Positions 42,001 through 54,444 of a stretch of DNA of 64,000 bases are shown piece by piece; position 1 is the stretch's first letter, and every line of letters starts with the position of its first letter. The stretch comes from Tubulanus polymorphus (taxonomy: Eukaryota; Nemertea; Palaeonemertea; Tubulaniformes; Tubulanidae). The DNA lies in the NCBI RefSeq assembly GCF_964204645.1, contig NC_134027.1, positions 12,140,485-12,204,484 of the forward strand, in the 5' to 3' direction. The notes under the pieces were generated by a model that was not told where the DNA came from, did no database searches, and was given only the letters and a program-made list of their open reading frames with translations. The position numbers and the translations under genes are program-made.

Positions 42001-45000
42001 CTGTGGAGAACGTAGAAAGTGTGATCAGAATGAAAATAAATTGCATTACAGTGATATATGTAAATGGGAACTGCGTGCTGAAGATCGCCGGGTTGCAAAT
42101 TCTGTACCCAACATATTTTATAAAGCCAAGAAACTGCAGATTAAACAAGTTGCTGATAAGGGAACACTGGCTATGAAAAGAGTACAAACCAAGCATAGAC
42201 AGTATACAGCTGGTCAAATGGTACATGAATCTACACAGAATGACATAACAAAATTAGATGAAGGGTACAGGATATTCAGAACAATAAGAAATTCTCCACC
42301 ATACCTTGAACACTGTAAAAAAGATATAATGGCAATGATAAGGCAACTGGGTTTGCCAACTTGGTTCATGTCACTTTCAGCTGCTGACACGAGATGGAAT
42401 GATTTGATAATTATGCTAGGAAAGTTAAATGATCACAAAGATTATACCGATGATCTGTCTCAGGGAAGATTGTCACATAATGATATAAACAGATTAATTA
42501 GCTCAGATCCTGTGACATGTGCTAGGTATTTCAATGACAGAGTTCAGAGTTTCTTAAAAATGGTTGTTCAGAGTGATAGTCATCCTCTGGGTGAATGGAA
42601 AGACTATGTTTACGGAGTAGAGTTCCAGCACCGGGGATCAGCTCATATACATTTATTAGCTTGGGTAAAAGATGCTCCGCAGTACGGAGAGTCTGATGTA
42701 TCAGAAATCATCGAATATGTTGATAAACATGTTTCTTGTTCAAAGGATGAACCTGAACATATGCAAGATTATGTTAAGATGCAAACCCATAAGCATAGTC
42801 GATCATGTAGAAAAGGAGGCAAGGCAATATGCAGGTTTGGATTTCCCATTCCTCCGTTACCTAAGACTGAACTTATAGAACAGTACGATGGCGAAGATGA
42901 TCATCGAAAGCATTATGAAACTTTGTTTCAGTCTATTAGGAAAGAATTGGAAAAGCTTAATACTCAGACTGAATGCTTGACATTCACACAATTTTTGCAA
43001 CTTCTCAATTGCTCTTATGATGATTATCTTAAAGCTCTGCAGACATCTGTAAAAGGCCCTACTATCTTTCTCAAGAGGGATTTATCTGAGACACGTATTA
43101 ATGCTTATATGAAATTGCTACTTTATGCCTGGAAAGCAAATCATGACATACAGTTTGTCCTAGATCCATATGCATGTGCTATTTATATTACTAATTACAT
43201 AAGTAAATGTGCCAAAGGAATGTCTTCATTGTTGCACAATACATGTAAGGAAGCTCGAAAAGGAAATGATGACTTGCGAAAACAGGTTCGGTTCATTGGA
43301 AACCAGTTTCTTAATGCCACAGAAATTTGTGCTCAAGAAGCTGTTTATTTAGCACTTCAGTTACCACTGATTAAGAAAACAAGACAAGTCGTATTTATTA
43401 ATACTTCACCACCAGATGATAGAACCAGACTACTCAAATCTAATGAAGTTCTAAAAGAATTGCCCGAGGGTTCCACAGATATATTCTCATCTAATGAGAT
43501 GACCCGATATGCTTCAAGGCCAAAGCAGCTAGAGAACTGGTGTTTAGCTGACTATGTTTCTGAATTGTCAATTCATTATAAGGATAAGTTGAAAACTATT
43601 GATCCTTTTCAGGACAATTGTGAAGATGAACTGATTGAAGTTTATGAATCTGAGAATGGTCAGCAGGGCATGATTGATGTGACACTTGCTAACGGCATGA
43701 AAATTAAGTCCAGATCAAATCCTAGGGTTATCAGATATGTCCGCTATAATGCTGAAAAAGATTATGAAAATTTCTGTCGTGAACAGCTACTCTTGTTTCT
43801 CCCATGGAGAGATGAGTCTTGTGATTTACTAGAAAATGGAAGGTTTTCTTCTTATTCTGAACATTATGAGAAGAAAAAAAGCATTATCGACAATAAAAGA
43901 AAGAAGTATGACTTTAAAAGTCAGGAGCTTTATAATGCATTACAGCAGGTGGAGACACTGGCTCAGGATGATGAACTTGAGATGCATTCAGTAGCACCAA
44001 ATACTGAGCAGCAAGAGGCAGATGATGAAGAAACTGGAGTAAGAGAAAGTTTACAGTATGCGTTCTTTGACCCAAAAAGATCATCTCAGCATGAAAACTA
44101 TGATATTGGCTATGACATACATGCTCCATCGAAAGTCAGTGATGAACTACTAAAAGGATGTATTCCTGATTCAGAATTCCTAGAAATTCTCAGGAAACTC
44201 AATGAAAAGCAAAGAGAAATATTTCTACATGTCATACACTGGGTAAAAACCAAAGATATACCACTAAGACTGTTCATATCAGGTTCAGGGGGTGTTGGCA
44301 AGAGTGTTGTGATACGCGTCTTGTTCCAAGCCTTGCATAGGTATTATTTATCTAAAGCTGTTGACAATTTAGACAATATACGAGTAATGAAATGTGCCCC
44401 TACTGGAACCTCAGCATTTAATATTGGAGGAAATACTATTCACCATGCCTTTGGTATTCCAGTTCAGCAAAACTTTGATAGTTTAAGCGCAGAAAGATTG
44501 AATAGTTTAAGAAATAAATACCAAGATTTGAAATTTGTTATAATTGATGAAGTGTCACTCATAAGTAACGAGTTGCTACGTCGTATTAATGTACGCCTTC
44601 AACAGATGAAAGGTAATGCTGAGCCTTTTGGTGGAGTTCACATAGTATTTGTTGGTGATCTGTTTCAGCTAGAGCCAGTGTCCTATTCATGGATCTACAA
44701 GAACCTGGCAACAGGACATACACCTCTTGCTACAAATTTGTGGAAAGAATACTTTTATATGTATGAGCTTACTGAAATTATGAGACAAAAGGATGACCTG
44801 GATTTTGCCCAGTTATTGAACAGACTGCGTGAAGGAATCCATACAAATGCTGATATAGAGTTACTGAAGTCTAGAATTATATCAAGAGATGATCCTTCTT
44901 ACCCAGTCAATATACCACACATGTTTCGGACCAATGCAGAGGTGAATGCTTTCAATGAGTCTGCTTTTGAACGAGCTCAAACAGAAAAAGCCATAGTCAC

Positions 45001-46298
45001 AGCTTTAAATACTGTATTAGGGGATGTTTCTGATGATGTTAAGGAACGAACTTTACTTCATTTAAAAAACTGTAAGAAGTACATGGTTCATACAGAAACT
45101 GGAGGGTTAATATCTCAATTGAGATTGGCAATAGGATTACAGTATGACACAACGGTTAATATTGATGTAGATGATGGCATTACAAATGGTACATCATGCA
45201 TATTGAAAAAAATTGAGTACAGACAAGGTGTTTGTAGGCCAGCAATACTTTGGGTTGCTTTCACTGATCCAAAAATAGGAAAAGACTGTCGAAGCAAAAA
45301 TAGACATTTTATCATAAAGGTGTAAATAGATCATGGACTCCAATCTTTGCTATAATAAGGACTTTCACTGTGAACCGAGCATATGTAAATAGACAACAAT
45401 TCCCTATGTGTCCTTCAGCTGCAAAAACAATTCACAAGTGTCAAGGATATACATTAAAAGAAGCTGTTATCCACATGGGCACCAGGAAATTAGCACAGTC
45501 ACATTATACTGCTCTAAGCAGAGTTACAAATCTGAACAAGCTTTACATTCTTGAACTGAATGAAGGAAAGATATCCGTGTATGATTCAACCTTGGAGGAA
45601 ATGGCTAGATTGCGTTCAGAGAGAACTGTTCAATTATGCTATACACCTGTTTATCAGTTGCCTTTGAATGATCATCGCCTCATATTTCAAAATGTGAGAT
45701 CATTGAATTTACACTTTTCTGATATTGTATGTGATAAAAATTATTTGACAGCAGATGTGATAGGATTTGTTGAAACTTGGTTAATAGATACAGATTCTAG
45801 TGAATGCTATGAAATTGAGGGATTTACTATGATCCGCATGCTCCACATGGTTCATGTAGACCACACCACGGTATTGCTTTGTATGTGAAGAATAACTATA
45901 TTATTGAAAAGATTCAGCATTTTTCTTCCATTGCTATTGAATATAGTTATGTCAAACTCTTCAGCGAGATAAAGAAAACACCATCCATTCAGATTGTTAT
46001 ATTGTATAAGGCACCATCTTGTCCTCTCAGCTCACTTAAAGATCATTGTCTGAAAATTAAAACATTACTGCAAGAATCCTGTTCAACTGTGTATCTTGGT
46101 GATTTTAATGTCGATTCCCTTAAAGAAAAAAATGCAGTTTCTGAATTAGAGACACTAATTTGCTGTAGAAAACTATCATTTGGGGCAACAACTGTTTATG
46201 AAACAGCTCCTGACCACTGCTACTGCAATAAACAATGTATATATGGTGTCATAGATTCAGTAATTTCAGACCATAAAATTTTGACAGTTTGTTTGTAA
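39094..46298 (+). pseudogene. Helitron Rep-PIF1 helicase with DUB-like and EEP domains
   Basis: A first exon 39094-39150 (MPRKTKRLKQLCSARQ) splices at AAG|GTATTA to 39296 after TTCTCTTGTAG; the frame runs to 45325. The domains, in order, are: a herpesvirus-tegument-type (C76-like) cysteine protease domain (GNQCTCNAL with catalytic Cys; VFDSHSRD near 40040); about ten repeats of a 19-21-residue (K)ARAIPEKKAAE unit (40350-40940); a Cys-rich region; a DUF6570-like block; Rep with the HUH motif AHIHLLAW (42650) and tyrosines in IYITNYISK (43185); and PIF1 helicase with Walker A GSGGVGKS (44285) and Walker B VIIDEVS (44540). The frame shifts near 45318 and the helicase end follows (AAKTIHKCQGYT). 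An endonuclease/exonuclease/phosphatase domain (FVETWL, LGDFNVD, SDHK) spans about 45690-46298 with another shift near 45830. It nicks and unwinds DNA for rolling-circle transposition. Confidence 0.9.
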
Positions 46299-47786
46299 TT
46301 AAATTCTCATATAGTAAGTTTTCCAAGACTAGTTATATTTTGAGAATGAGCTTTTCTATTATTTGACTTTAAACATATTTACTATAACCATGATTACACC
46401 TTCAGTACAATAATATTACCAGATGCAGCTCTTTCACAGTGAGTTTATTTTACTTTTCATTGAATGATATCCTACAACTGGCAGATTCTGCCTACCGGGT
46501 ATCTTGAATATTCCCCTATTTCAAGCCCCAGCCTAGCCTTTATTTTATTTTATTCTCTTGTTCCTATATAGAAAAATACCTTCTGACTCTAAATGGTATT
46601 ACTGGAACAAATATCTTGGCCCCACAAATAAATACAATATCATTGAATATACTGGTACCGTACGTAAGTTAATTCAATTTATCTCAGTTTATCATCATTT
46701 CTTTTTGGAGGGGCAATTGAGGCTAAATATATTCTGTTTTTTATTTTCCAGGGATCATGATTCATTGATATAGCAGATTTCCGGTAAAAGAAGAGAGAAA
46801 TCTTTATTTTTGCATATAAGTTTCAACAAGTAATGGAACTAAACAGTGGACCATCAATTGAAATTTTCTTTTTAAAAGGTTGGTCAGTACAGTAAGTAAT
46901 GTGTTAAAATACAATACTATATGAGCTGCTGCCATCTAGGATACTTCCTGTATGTTCTCATCCCATGTGCTAAAATTTCGTGGTGACTTTGAAAATTCTA
47001 CACTGTTGTTTCAATTTAAAACTGTTTGTGAGGTATGTAGAAGTGAAATATGAATTCATATAAAGCCTGAATATCCAAAAAATGTTCCAGCTAGTTCCTG
47101 GAAATCACAATCTAGGCCTTAGGTAAAACTTTATACAGTTAAAAAATTTAAATTTACATTGCCTGGTTCTACAAATTACATGCTTAAAGCTCAGACCTGC
47201 AACGAATCCTAGTAATTTTACCCCAAAAATGAGACCAAAATTATTGAGAAAGGCATATACCCCCTACCCCCCTCCAACGACCCAGCCCCTGGCCTCGGCT
47301 CTATTTCACTTTTGAGACCAATCCCTTGCACACAGGTTATTTCTGTGTTCACTAAATTACTTAGACTAAAAAATCGTATTAATTCATTTCCTATTAATGA
47401 GGAAATTAGTGCATTTTATAATTGAATCAGCACCTTGTCAATTCAATTCAATCAAATTTTATTATTTCACTTTCAGATTCGTTCAATAAAAATCAACTAA
47501 CCAATTCCAATATCTGAGGAGGGATGTATTAGGCCTATAGCAAACAATCCATCTTGTATTCCCAAGATAGCCTCTCACCTCTAACTGCACTAGCTACCTC
47601 TAGCGAGGACTTTCATTACTATGCCATATCTCAGACACTAGTTTAGAAACAGCAATGGAAAATCACTCGCCACTTGTAGCCAGATTTCAAAATTTTGTAT
47701 CACCTGCTGGTAGATATCGTTATGCTGTCGATAAATTTTCTCATAATCTCATATAATTTCATGCAGTTATTTTTTTTATTTGCAGG
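46299..47786. other. Helitron internal non-coding region
   Basis: No gene recognised. The right edge TTTTTTTTATTTGCAG at about 47770-47785 is a strong splice acceptor immediately before the RPA-like start codon, so a 5' non-coding exon probably lies in this interval. Confidence 0.45.
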
Positions 47787-48827
47787 ATGTCTAAACATTC
47801 AAAACAAGAGTACAATCAGGAACTTGTGGGCTATGTCCATAAAGTATCCCCAATGAAGGATGGAAACAAGGCCCAATATTTTAATTTTTTTGTACAACAA
47901 GAAAACGAAACAGTTCCAGCCATTGGATTTAATTTCAAGAAAAGACGTCTTTTACAAGAATTTGAACAGAACCGAACACCAATACAGCTAAAAAGATTTA
48001 AAAAAGACATTGACAGTTCAGGCAAACCAAAATTCATTATGAACGACAGGCTTACAGAAATTTCTGGATGTGAAACCAGTATAAAATACGATTTAAATGA
48101 AGACTATCAAAAGCTTGATATAGAAAAACAATCTGATTGGCCTGTCAGTAACGAAGGTTTCATCGTAGAAGCAGCAGTTGTAAAAGTGGGTGAACCTGAA
48201 TCCGGGGAACTAGCCAGACAAAGCATTGTCATTGCTTCTGAGAAAACGACCATCACCTTAATGTTGTACAAAAATTTGATAAATGCAGTAATGATTGATA
48301 CATCGTATCGTTTTTCGCCAGTCAAAGTCAGATTGTCTAGCGATGGAGAAAAGTATCTCGTAACAACCCCAGATACTCAGATTTCTATCTTAGATAATAA
48401 AATAAGCGTTAATCAAGAAATAATTTCAAATACTAAATCAATTGAAACGTCGGATTATGTAATTGGTAGCATTATTTCGGTACGTGAAGTTAAATCATTT
48501 TTAGTATGTGTTCAATGTCAAAAAACAATTTCTGTTATGAATGCACATGATGATGATGATGATGATGTTATCACTTGTAAAAATTGTGGTAACACCACAC
48601 TCCGCTCAATCTGTAGTAAAGATGGGTCTGTTACCTTCAGTTTGAGAAAATTGGATAAATCAATTAAAACACTTACCTGTTTCAGTAAAAATTTCCCTAA
48701 AAAAGATCAAAATACCATTTTCATCGACATAAAAACTGCTGTTAAAACTTTGCTCAAATATACACTTGTTAAAATCAGGTATAACAAACATTCCTCTGTT
48801 GTGCTTGAACTGTCGTTTGCCTCATAA
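47787..48827 (+). CDS. Helitron RPA-like single-stranded DNA-binding protein
   Basis: 346 aa and intact. The layout fits replication protein A large-subunit relatives carried by Helitrons: N-terminal OB-fold-like sequence (YFNFFVQQENETVPAIGFNF; FIMNDRLTEISGC), a second strand-rich region, then a C4 zinc ribbon (CVQCQKTI...CKNCGNTTL) as in the RPA70 C-terminal DNA-binding domain. It probably coats displaced single strands during transposition. The start lies one base after a splice acceptor. A short GAT (Asp) microsatellite lies inside the zinc-ribbon loop (HDDDDDDV). Confidence 0.8.
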   Translation: MSKHSKQEYNQELVGYVHKVSPMKDGNKAQYFNFFVQQENETVPAIGFNFKKRRLLQEFEQNRTPIQLKRFKKDIDSSGKPKFIMNDRLTEISGCETSIKYDLNEDYQKLDIEKQSDWPVSNEGFIVEAAVVKVGEPESGELARQSIVIASEKTTITLMLYKNLINAVMIDTSYRFSPVKVRLSSDGEKYLVTTPDTQISILDNKISVNQEIISNTKSIETSDYVIGSIISVREVKSFLVCVQCQKTISVMNAHDDDDDDVITCKNCGNTTLRSICSKDGSVTFSLRKLDKSIKTLTCFSKNFPKKDQNTIFIDIKTAVKTLLKYTLVKIRYNKHSSVVLELSFAS

Positions 48828-49941
48828 ACTAATGTACTTAAGTACAGTTTGTTTACTTGAATTCTCTAATTAGAATTCTGTAATCAATATATCTTATTAA
48901 ATTTTATACTGCTTAATTCCAGCATAATACTATGGTAGATTTTATTCTCTAACTATAGTTTCTTAATTCAAAATGCGATACTCAAAATTTTTGGTGTTAC
49001 AAAATTCTAATTAAGCAGAGTCTACAGTATAAACTTATGTAGAAGAAACTTAAACAACAATCAATAATGGAGTTAAATTTTTTTAAACTGGTCGCAGATT
49101 CACGAATTTATTCTGTCGTAATTATTTTGAACAAATGTAAGTGTTTTTAAGATGTTACCTTACCGTATGAGTAATTTCCTTTTCTTAGACTACAAAAGAC
49201 ATTGAATTTTGAGGTAATAATGTAATGGACATCCAAGTGCATGGTTTCCCTGTGAACATACATTTTTAATCTTATTTAAACATGTACTAATACAAGTTGA
49301 TTTTATGAATATGCATTAACCACTGAGGTTTCTCCAAAATTTCTTATTTTAAACTGGAAAGAAATTCCAGTCGATATGTAATTAAATTTTACCTGCAACC
49401 ATTTAAATTTTTCTTATAATAATAGAAAGAAATTCCATATGTTTTGTAATTAAATTTTACATGGTCATTAAAATTTTTATTGTCTTAAGAGTTCAAAAAA
49501 AGTTTCCATTGTTTGTTATTGAATTTTACATGTAAGCATTTATGTTTCTGAATAATCAATTAGAACTTGAAAGAAATTCCAGTTATTTTGTATCTATATT
49601 TCATATGTGGCCATTTAATTTTTCTTGTCATTAGTAGGAACAAATTTCAGTTGTTTTGTAATTAAATTTTATATGTAACCAATTATATTTTTCTTACAAA
49701 TTTCAGTTATTTTGTAATTAAATTTTATATATGAAGAATCATATTTTTCTTACAAATTTCAGTTATTTTGTAATTAAATTTTATATGTGACCAATTATAA
49801 TTTACTTGTCATTATAGTAAAAACCAATATCAGTCTAGTAATTAAATTTCACATATGCCCGTTGTAAATTGTTCTGATGCCCGAACAATCAACATTTTGA
49901 ATCTTACAGAGATATATTCAGTTTATTTGTTAGAATTACAT
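48828..49941. repeat. AT-rich degenerate tandem repeats, Helitron 3' region
   Basis: From about 49350 to 49860 several units carry GAAAGAAATTCCAGTT, TTTTGTAATTAAATTTTA and ATTTTTCTT at irregular 60-110 bp spacing. No gene is seen in the stretch. Confidence 0.65.
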
Positions 49942-50154
49942 TTAAGAAAAAAATAATTTGTGTTTGTATTCTTTCATTACAAATTTGAAAATATAAACTG
50001 ACTTAATTTGTAAAACATAAATAATTGTTGTTTCTTGTTTAACTTTTTGGAAGTAATCTCCCAAAACTTGTGCATATTGATTTATTAAAAGCTGCTTTCT
50101 CCACTCACTAGCTTCCTCCTTTATGTACATCATTCTATATCGAAGCAATTGCAT
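49942..50154 (-). CDS. Possible captured exon, unknown protein
   Basis: A minus-strand frame, MQLLRYRMMYIKEEASEWRKQL followed by LINQYAQVLGDYFQKVKQE, looks like a helical protein and is opposite in strand to the Helitron genes. After about 42 residues the composition becomes intron-like. Helitrons often capture host exons, so this could be one. No family is recognised and chance cannot be excluded. Confidence 0.25.
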   Translation of the reverse strand: MQLLRYRMMYIKEEASEWRKQLLINQYAQVLGDYFQKVKQETTIIYVLQIKSVYIFKFVMKEYKHKLFFS

Positions 50155-50371
50155 AGATTTTTGATAAATTTCACTTGGTGCCTATACTTGGGGACTACAG
50201 TTTGTTCCACTTATGACTTCAGTTCCAACAGTTTGTCAGTTTAGAGTATGTTAGTATGATTATTGGTATTGTGGCCCTTCTCCAAGTGGCTATAATGTCC
50301 CTGAACATCTAGTTTCAAATAGATACTGATGTGATAGTCTATGCTCCAAGCCACAACAAAGACAGCGGAGC

Positions 50372-50396
50372 TTTATAAGCCGACAGGCTTCTTGTT
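50372..50396 (+). repeat. Helitron right terminus
   Basis: CAGCGGAGCT followed by AAGCC-GACA-GGCTT hairpin and CTTGTT. Matches the derivative at 11749 onward. Confidence 0.75.
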
Positions 50397-51601
50397 AAAT
50401 AAATAGTATAATTATTTTGAACTGTCAAAGTGGAATATCTAAAGTACACTCAGACACTGCTGGCTAACCTGTGCAAATTCAATTTTTTTGGCCAAATTGT
50501 TAGTCGTATACAGTACCACCTATAAAAAAAGATTAAAAATATTCTTTTTTATAGATGGTACTACTGGGGTGATTACTAAATTAGTAGTGTACATAACGGG
50601 GAGGGAAGCCAGAGTTCAGGGCAGTGGCTGAAGTTAGTAAACAACCTACGAAAATACTTACGTCGCACATAAGACATTGAAAAGAAGATAGGTGAAAGTG
50701 ACGTGGGTATCTGCGTAGGGAAGCTGGATATGGCAGCAGGCTTGAGCTCTGGTATATGTTAAAGTAGAAAACAAGTAGTAAACTCGTGACGTATAACATA
50801 CGTACAAACCCATTCGGTGGAATGGTGTGACGAGAAAATACGTCACAGGCTATGATACCGAGCTATGTGGAAGTATACGTCGCGAGTAACATTAGAATAG
50901 TATAAAAAGGGAGGGTTCAGTACAGAAAGAGATCGAGAGGGGTAGAGAAGCTTAAGATAAGAAGGCGCAAGGTATGCAGGAGTGAGAATTGTATTATAAG
51001 CGGATGTTAGAATAAAGGAAGAAACATAAATCCACGAGAAGTCGTTAGCAGGCAGGGGCGGATAAAGGGCATGTTGTGACCATGTCGACCAAGAAAAAGG
51101 GCATATATTCTTAATCTAGGGCGGAAAGGCATATTAGCAAAATTTTTGAAATTTTAGTATCATTTTAGAGCTTTCTGAGCTTCTCCGAGAGGCATTTAGT
51201 CAAGAAACATAGGTTATATATTTAGGAAAAATATCTATTGTGTATCTCAGGTCGTTGCAACGGCAAATTTTGATACAGAGAAAAAAAATTAAAAGGCACT
51301 TTAAAATTCCGACCGTGTAAAATTCCGACCCCCCCCCCCCGCTATCGTGACGAGCCCCTGTGAGTATCAACAATACTGATAAAAAATAACAAGACAATGA
51401 AATGTAATAGATGAAATCTAAGTGACGGACGCCTCGTCACAGCAATTGATTTAAATTCAACCATAATCTGATTTGCTGATTTTATCGATAAGTAGGTCTT
51501 GACGAAAAGGGTCACCTCATGACTGGAGGGAAAGCAGGTGAGTATAACGTAGAAGCAATAGTTATAGGGTTTTATGTGTGTGGAAAAAGATTGTGTGTGT
51601 G

Positions 51602-51654
<53 letters not shown>

Positions 51655-52300
51655 GTGTAGTGTGCGCAATAGCTCACACTAGACGTGTGATACTGCGCAC
51701 ACTGAATGCAAATGGCTCAGGTTACAAGGAGGGAGTATGTTCAAAAGAAAGAACAGCATTTAGTTACTATAACATATAAAACACTATACTATAAAATGTA
51801 AGGACTTATAAATTATGGTTAGTATAGTACAGGAGGGAGTAGAATGGAAGTAGCAGGGACCAAATAGGGTAAGGATAGAAGCGGGTGAGGTAAGGGTATA
51901 GGAATGTAAAGAATGTACCAAATAGTAGATAAGTCTAAGGTTTTTGAAGTTAAGAGAGTTGGGGCGATAAAGGAGAAAGTTATGTAACACAAAGAAGAAA
52001 ATAAAGAAGTAGTGTAGTCGTAAAAAAGACATGTTTCAACTTATATTCGCTCAAGAAAGAAGATAGCTGAGGACAAATAGACAAGCCGGTCAACATCATT
52101 AGTGAAAAGAGTCGCACACCAACTATTAGAAGGACTCCGTACCTCAACAATTGCTCCTTTGAAGGCTTGAGGAAGGCATGGGTATTACCGGTATACATGT
52201 CCCTCTTGATACTTGCACGCTACCCTTACATTTTTTTAACCTAACTAGTCTAAACTGTGTCTAAGTCAACGGTCAGATGAGCTACAAGACCATTGGTCTT
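50397..52300. other. Intergenic, with hairpin, core-promoter-like site and microsatellites
   Basis: A hairpin at about 50513-50561 (GTACCACCTATAAAAAA facing TTTTTTATAGATGGTAC). A TATAAAAAGGGAGG site at about 50900 and AATAAAG at about 51012 give this stretch an LTR-like or promoter-like look, but no second copy is present. A C11 run lies near 51331 and a GT/GTGC microsatellite at 51590-51655. No gene is supported. Confidence 0.4.
51590..51655. repeat. (GT)n(GTGC)n microsatellite
   Basis: About 13 GT units followed by about nine GTGC units. Frames through it on both strands are artefacts. Confidence 0.9.
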
Positions 52301-53365
52301 TCATTTATCCTTGTTTATTGCTGTGCAGCACCTGCATAAAATTCTACGAGCTTCTTGCTGATAAAAATCCAAGCAGACGACATACACGATGAAATTCAAA
52401 CAAAAATTTAAATCTTGAATATTCGTCGAAACAATAGCATAGTACAGAACATCGTAACTCGGCGCACTTCCGTATAGATCGTATATGAGAACCCGAATCC
52501 AGAACATACTCCACAAAACACACGCGGGTGTCACCGTAACCAAAAACAGAGCCGACACCGAAATCAAGTTGACGAGAAATCGATAAGATTTATCGTCTGA
52601 AAGTCCGCCATGTTTTTGTATGGCCGAACTTCCGGTGGCTTGACGGTAGCGAGTTTTAATCAAAGTCGAGGCGATCACCACGTTCGATACGATCACGACG
52701 AAACACGGTATCACCAAAGTGGTTGTCAAATTTATCACGATCAAGATGGCCGTCCCGGCACCGGGCAGACGTACGAACGTTAAATTGCAATTAGTGCCCG
52801 TATCGTTCAGTTCGTACACTACTACAAACGGCGAACTGGCGACCACGGCTGTGATAACGGTGAAAATAATCGCAATTTTCCGCTTGCGAGATGTGAACAA
52901 GCGTTCTCGTTTCAGCGGAAAAAGTATCGCTACGCATTTTTCTAGGTTGAACAACATCAAAGTCCACGTAGACGTCGATGTGGAAATATACCAAAAAAAC
53001 CGAAATGATTTACATACGACCACGTGACTGGCTAATAAGTCGAATTCAACTCGGCCGTCCGTGAAGTCGTGCAAGGCGTTGTTCATCCAACTGTCCGTCA
53101 GGGCGTTTGTGAGAAGATAAACCAGATCGCTGGCCGCCAAAAGTGTCAAATACTGCGACGTCGATTTATCGCGTCTTTTCATCCGCGGGAAAATGATCAA
53201 CGATAAAGCGTTGCCTCCGATACCCATGAGAACAATACATGGGTACAGACAAGCACGGTAGAAATCGATGATGAGTTTTACGTTATCGCGTTGTGGTGGC
53301 TGTTCGATCGGCCTGTCATTCGTGGTCGTGTTGAGAACAGCGGTGGTGAAATTGTAATCCATCAT
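52301..53365 (-). CDS. Class A (rhodopsin-like) GPCR, orphan peptide-receptor type
   Basis: 354 aa in a single coding exon, probably complete; a splice acceptor-like CTGCTGACAG lies just upstream, so a 5' non-coding exon is likely. The N-terminal tail has several N-x-T sites (YNFTT, LNTTT). Seven hydrophobic segments are visible: TM1 with GN (GIGGNALSLIIF), TM2 with ASD (LTLLAASDLVYLL), TM3 ending NLEKCVAI in place of DRY, TM4, TM5, TM6 (ALFLVTVTPACVLW) and TM7 with NFIVY in place of NPxxY. TM3 starts near the conserved Cys (VVCKSF), and the second loop has TNC for the disulphide. The tail has a Cys cluster (CRCC) suited to palmitoylation. Resembles lineage-expanded neuropeptide-type receptors of invertebrates; the ligand cannot be inferred. 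Confidence 0.92.
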   Translation of the reverse strand: MMDYNFTTAVLNTTTNDRPIEQPPQRDNVKLIIDFYRACLYPCIVLMGIGGNALSLIIFPRMKRRDKSTSQYLTLLAASDLVYLLTNALTDSWMNNALHDFTDGRVEFDLLASHVVVCKSFRFFWYISTSTSTWTLMLFNLEKCVAILFPLKRERLFTSRKRKIAIIFTVITAVVASSPFVVVYELNDTGTNCNLTFVRLPGAGTAILIVINLTTTLVIPCFVVIVSNVVIASTLIKTRYRQATGSSAIQKHGGLSDDKSYRFLVNLISVSALFLVTVTPACVLWSMFWIRVLIYDLYGSAPSYDVLYYAIVSTNIQDLNFCLNFIVYVVCLDFYQQEARRILCRCCTAINKDK

Positions 53366-54444
53366 TAGTATCTGTCAGCAGTAGGTTGTTTCTTAGTCGT
53401 AGGGTATTGCGTCTTACGCATGACGTTACATTATTTTTTTTTCATTCACGTCGTTTACTCGGACAACGTAAACTCACTTTCACATGCACGCCTGTCAGTG
53501 CCCATATTTTAACGAAGAAAGTTCTTGCAATCGAACGAAAACAAACTTACGTTAGAAATTAGCTTTCATCATCAAACCACAGCGAACCTTTCGTGCTTCA
53601 AGGCGAGAAATAGATACGACTGCTGCTCCAAAACACGCACGCATCGTGTTGAAAAGTTTTCTTTTCAGTTCTTCACAGAATCTGGAATTACTTTCATCGT
53701 GAGAATTTGTTGTCGTTATTGAAAGGGACGGCTGCACGTAAATTCAACATCATGTCACGATTTAAATGTGAAAATCGAATCCGATATTTTAGCCGTTCGA
53801 TCTTTTTGCACCATGAGTACGCGCGTGCTCGATGTAGCGCATGAATCGACGACATGCACAGGAATTCAAAAAAGATTTTATAGAAAACTTCATTTCAAAA
53901 ACTGAAACTTCGTCGGTTATACGCACTGTACAAACAGGGACGAAGCCTAAGAACGCCTCGCCCCAATTTTGCGAAGATAACAATTACGCAACCTGGTTTA
54001 AGAAAGTTACACAGTAGTAAATTATTGCCCGTAATTTTCTTCTATTCATTTTCGGTCCACCTCGGGACTTTGCGTTTTACGGCGATTGCGTTCATGTACA
54101 TCTATATAAACAAAGCGTGTGTATACAACTACAGGCCTCGGATTCTATTCACAATTCCTGGATCCGCCTCTGACAAATTCAAAATTAGGAAGAAAAAAGG
54201 CCCGCCAAAATATTAAGCTATTGTTCACCATCAGCTGGTCCACGGTTCGCTAAACGATTGAAAACTGTCGAAATTATTTCCTCAAGGATTGCTTACAGAT
54301 CTATCTGGATAAAGCTTAAATACAACGAGATGAGTATTATAGATTAACTAGCTTCAACAGGTGAATGAGTGAGATTGTCACAACCTAGTCGTGCAATATC
54401 GTACACTGTTTGGGGCGTCATTCGAATGTGTCTGCATGTCTGCC
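53366..54444. other. No gene seen upstream of the GPCR
   Basis: Short frames on both strands lack domain-like content. Probably the 5' region of the GPCR gene and intergenic DNA. Confidence 0.45.

Larger units (their letters stand above)
36824..50396 (+). mobile_element. Helitron (Helentron-type), about 13.6 kb
   Basis: The left end TTTTTAGCTCCGCTGTGACC forms a hairpin with GGTCAGCGGAGCT; the right end is AAGCCGACAGGCTTCTTGTT, itself a small hairpin, with another AGCGGAGCT just inside. The same ends bound the small derivative at 11749-12624, which fixes the boundaries. It contains a large Rep-helicase gene with a C-terminal endonuclease-like domain and an RPA-like gene. At least two frameshifts in the main gene suggest it is no longer autonomous. 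Confidence 0.88.

Noticed and set aside
51519-51779. Cys/Val/Arg-rich frame
   Set aside because: Produced by the GT/GTGC microsatellite.
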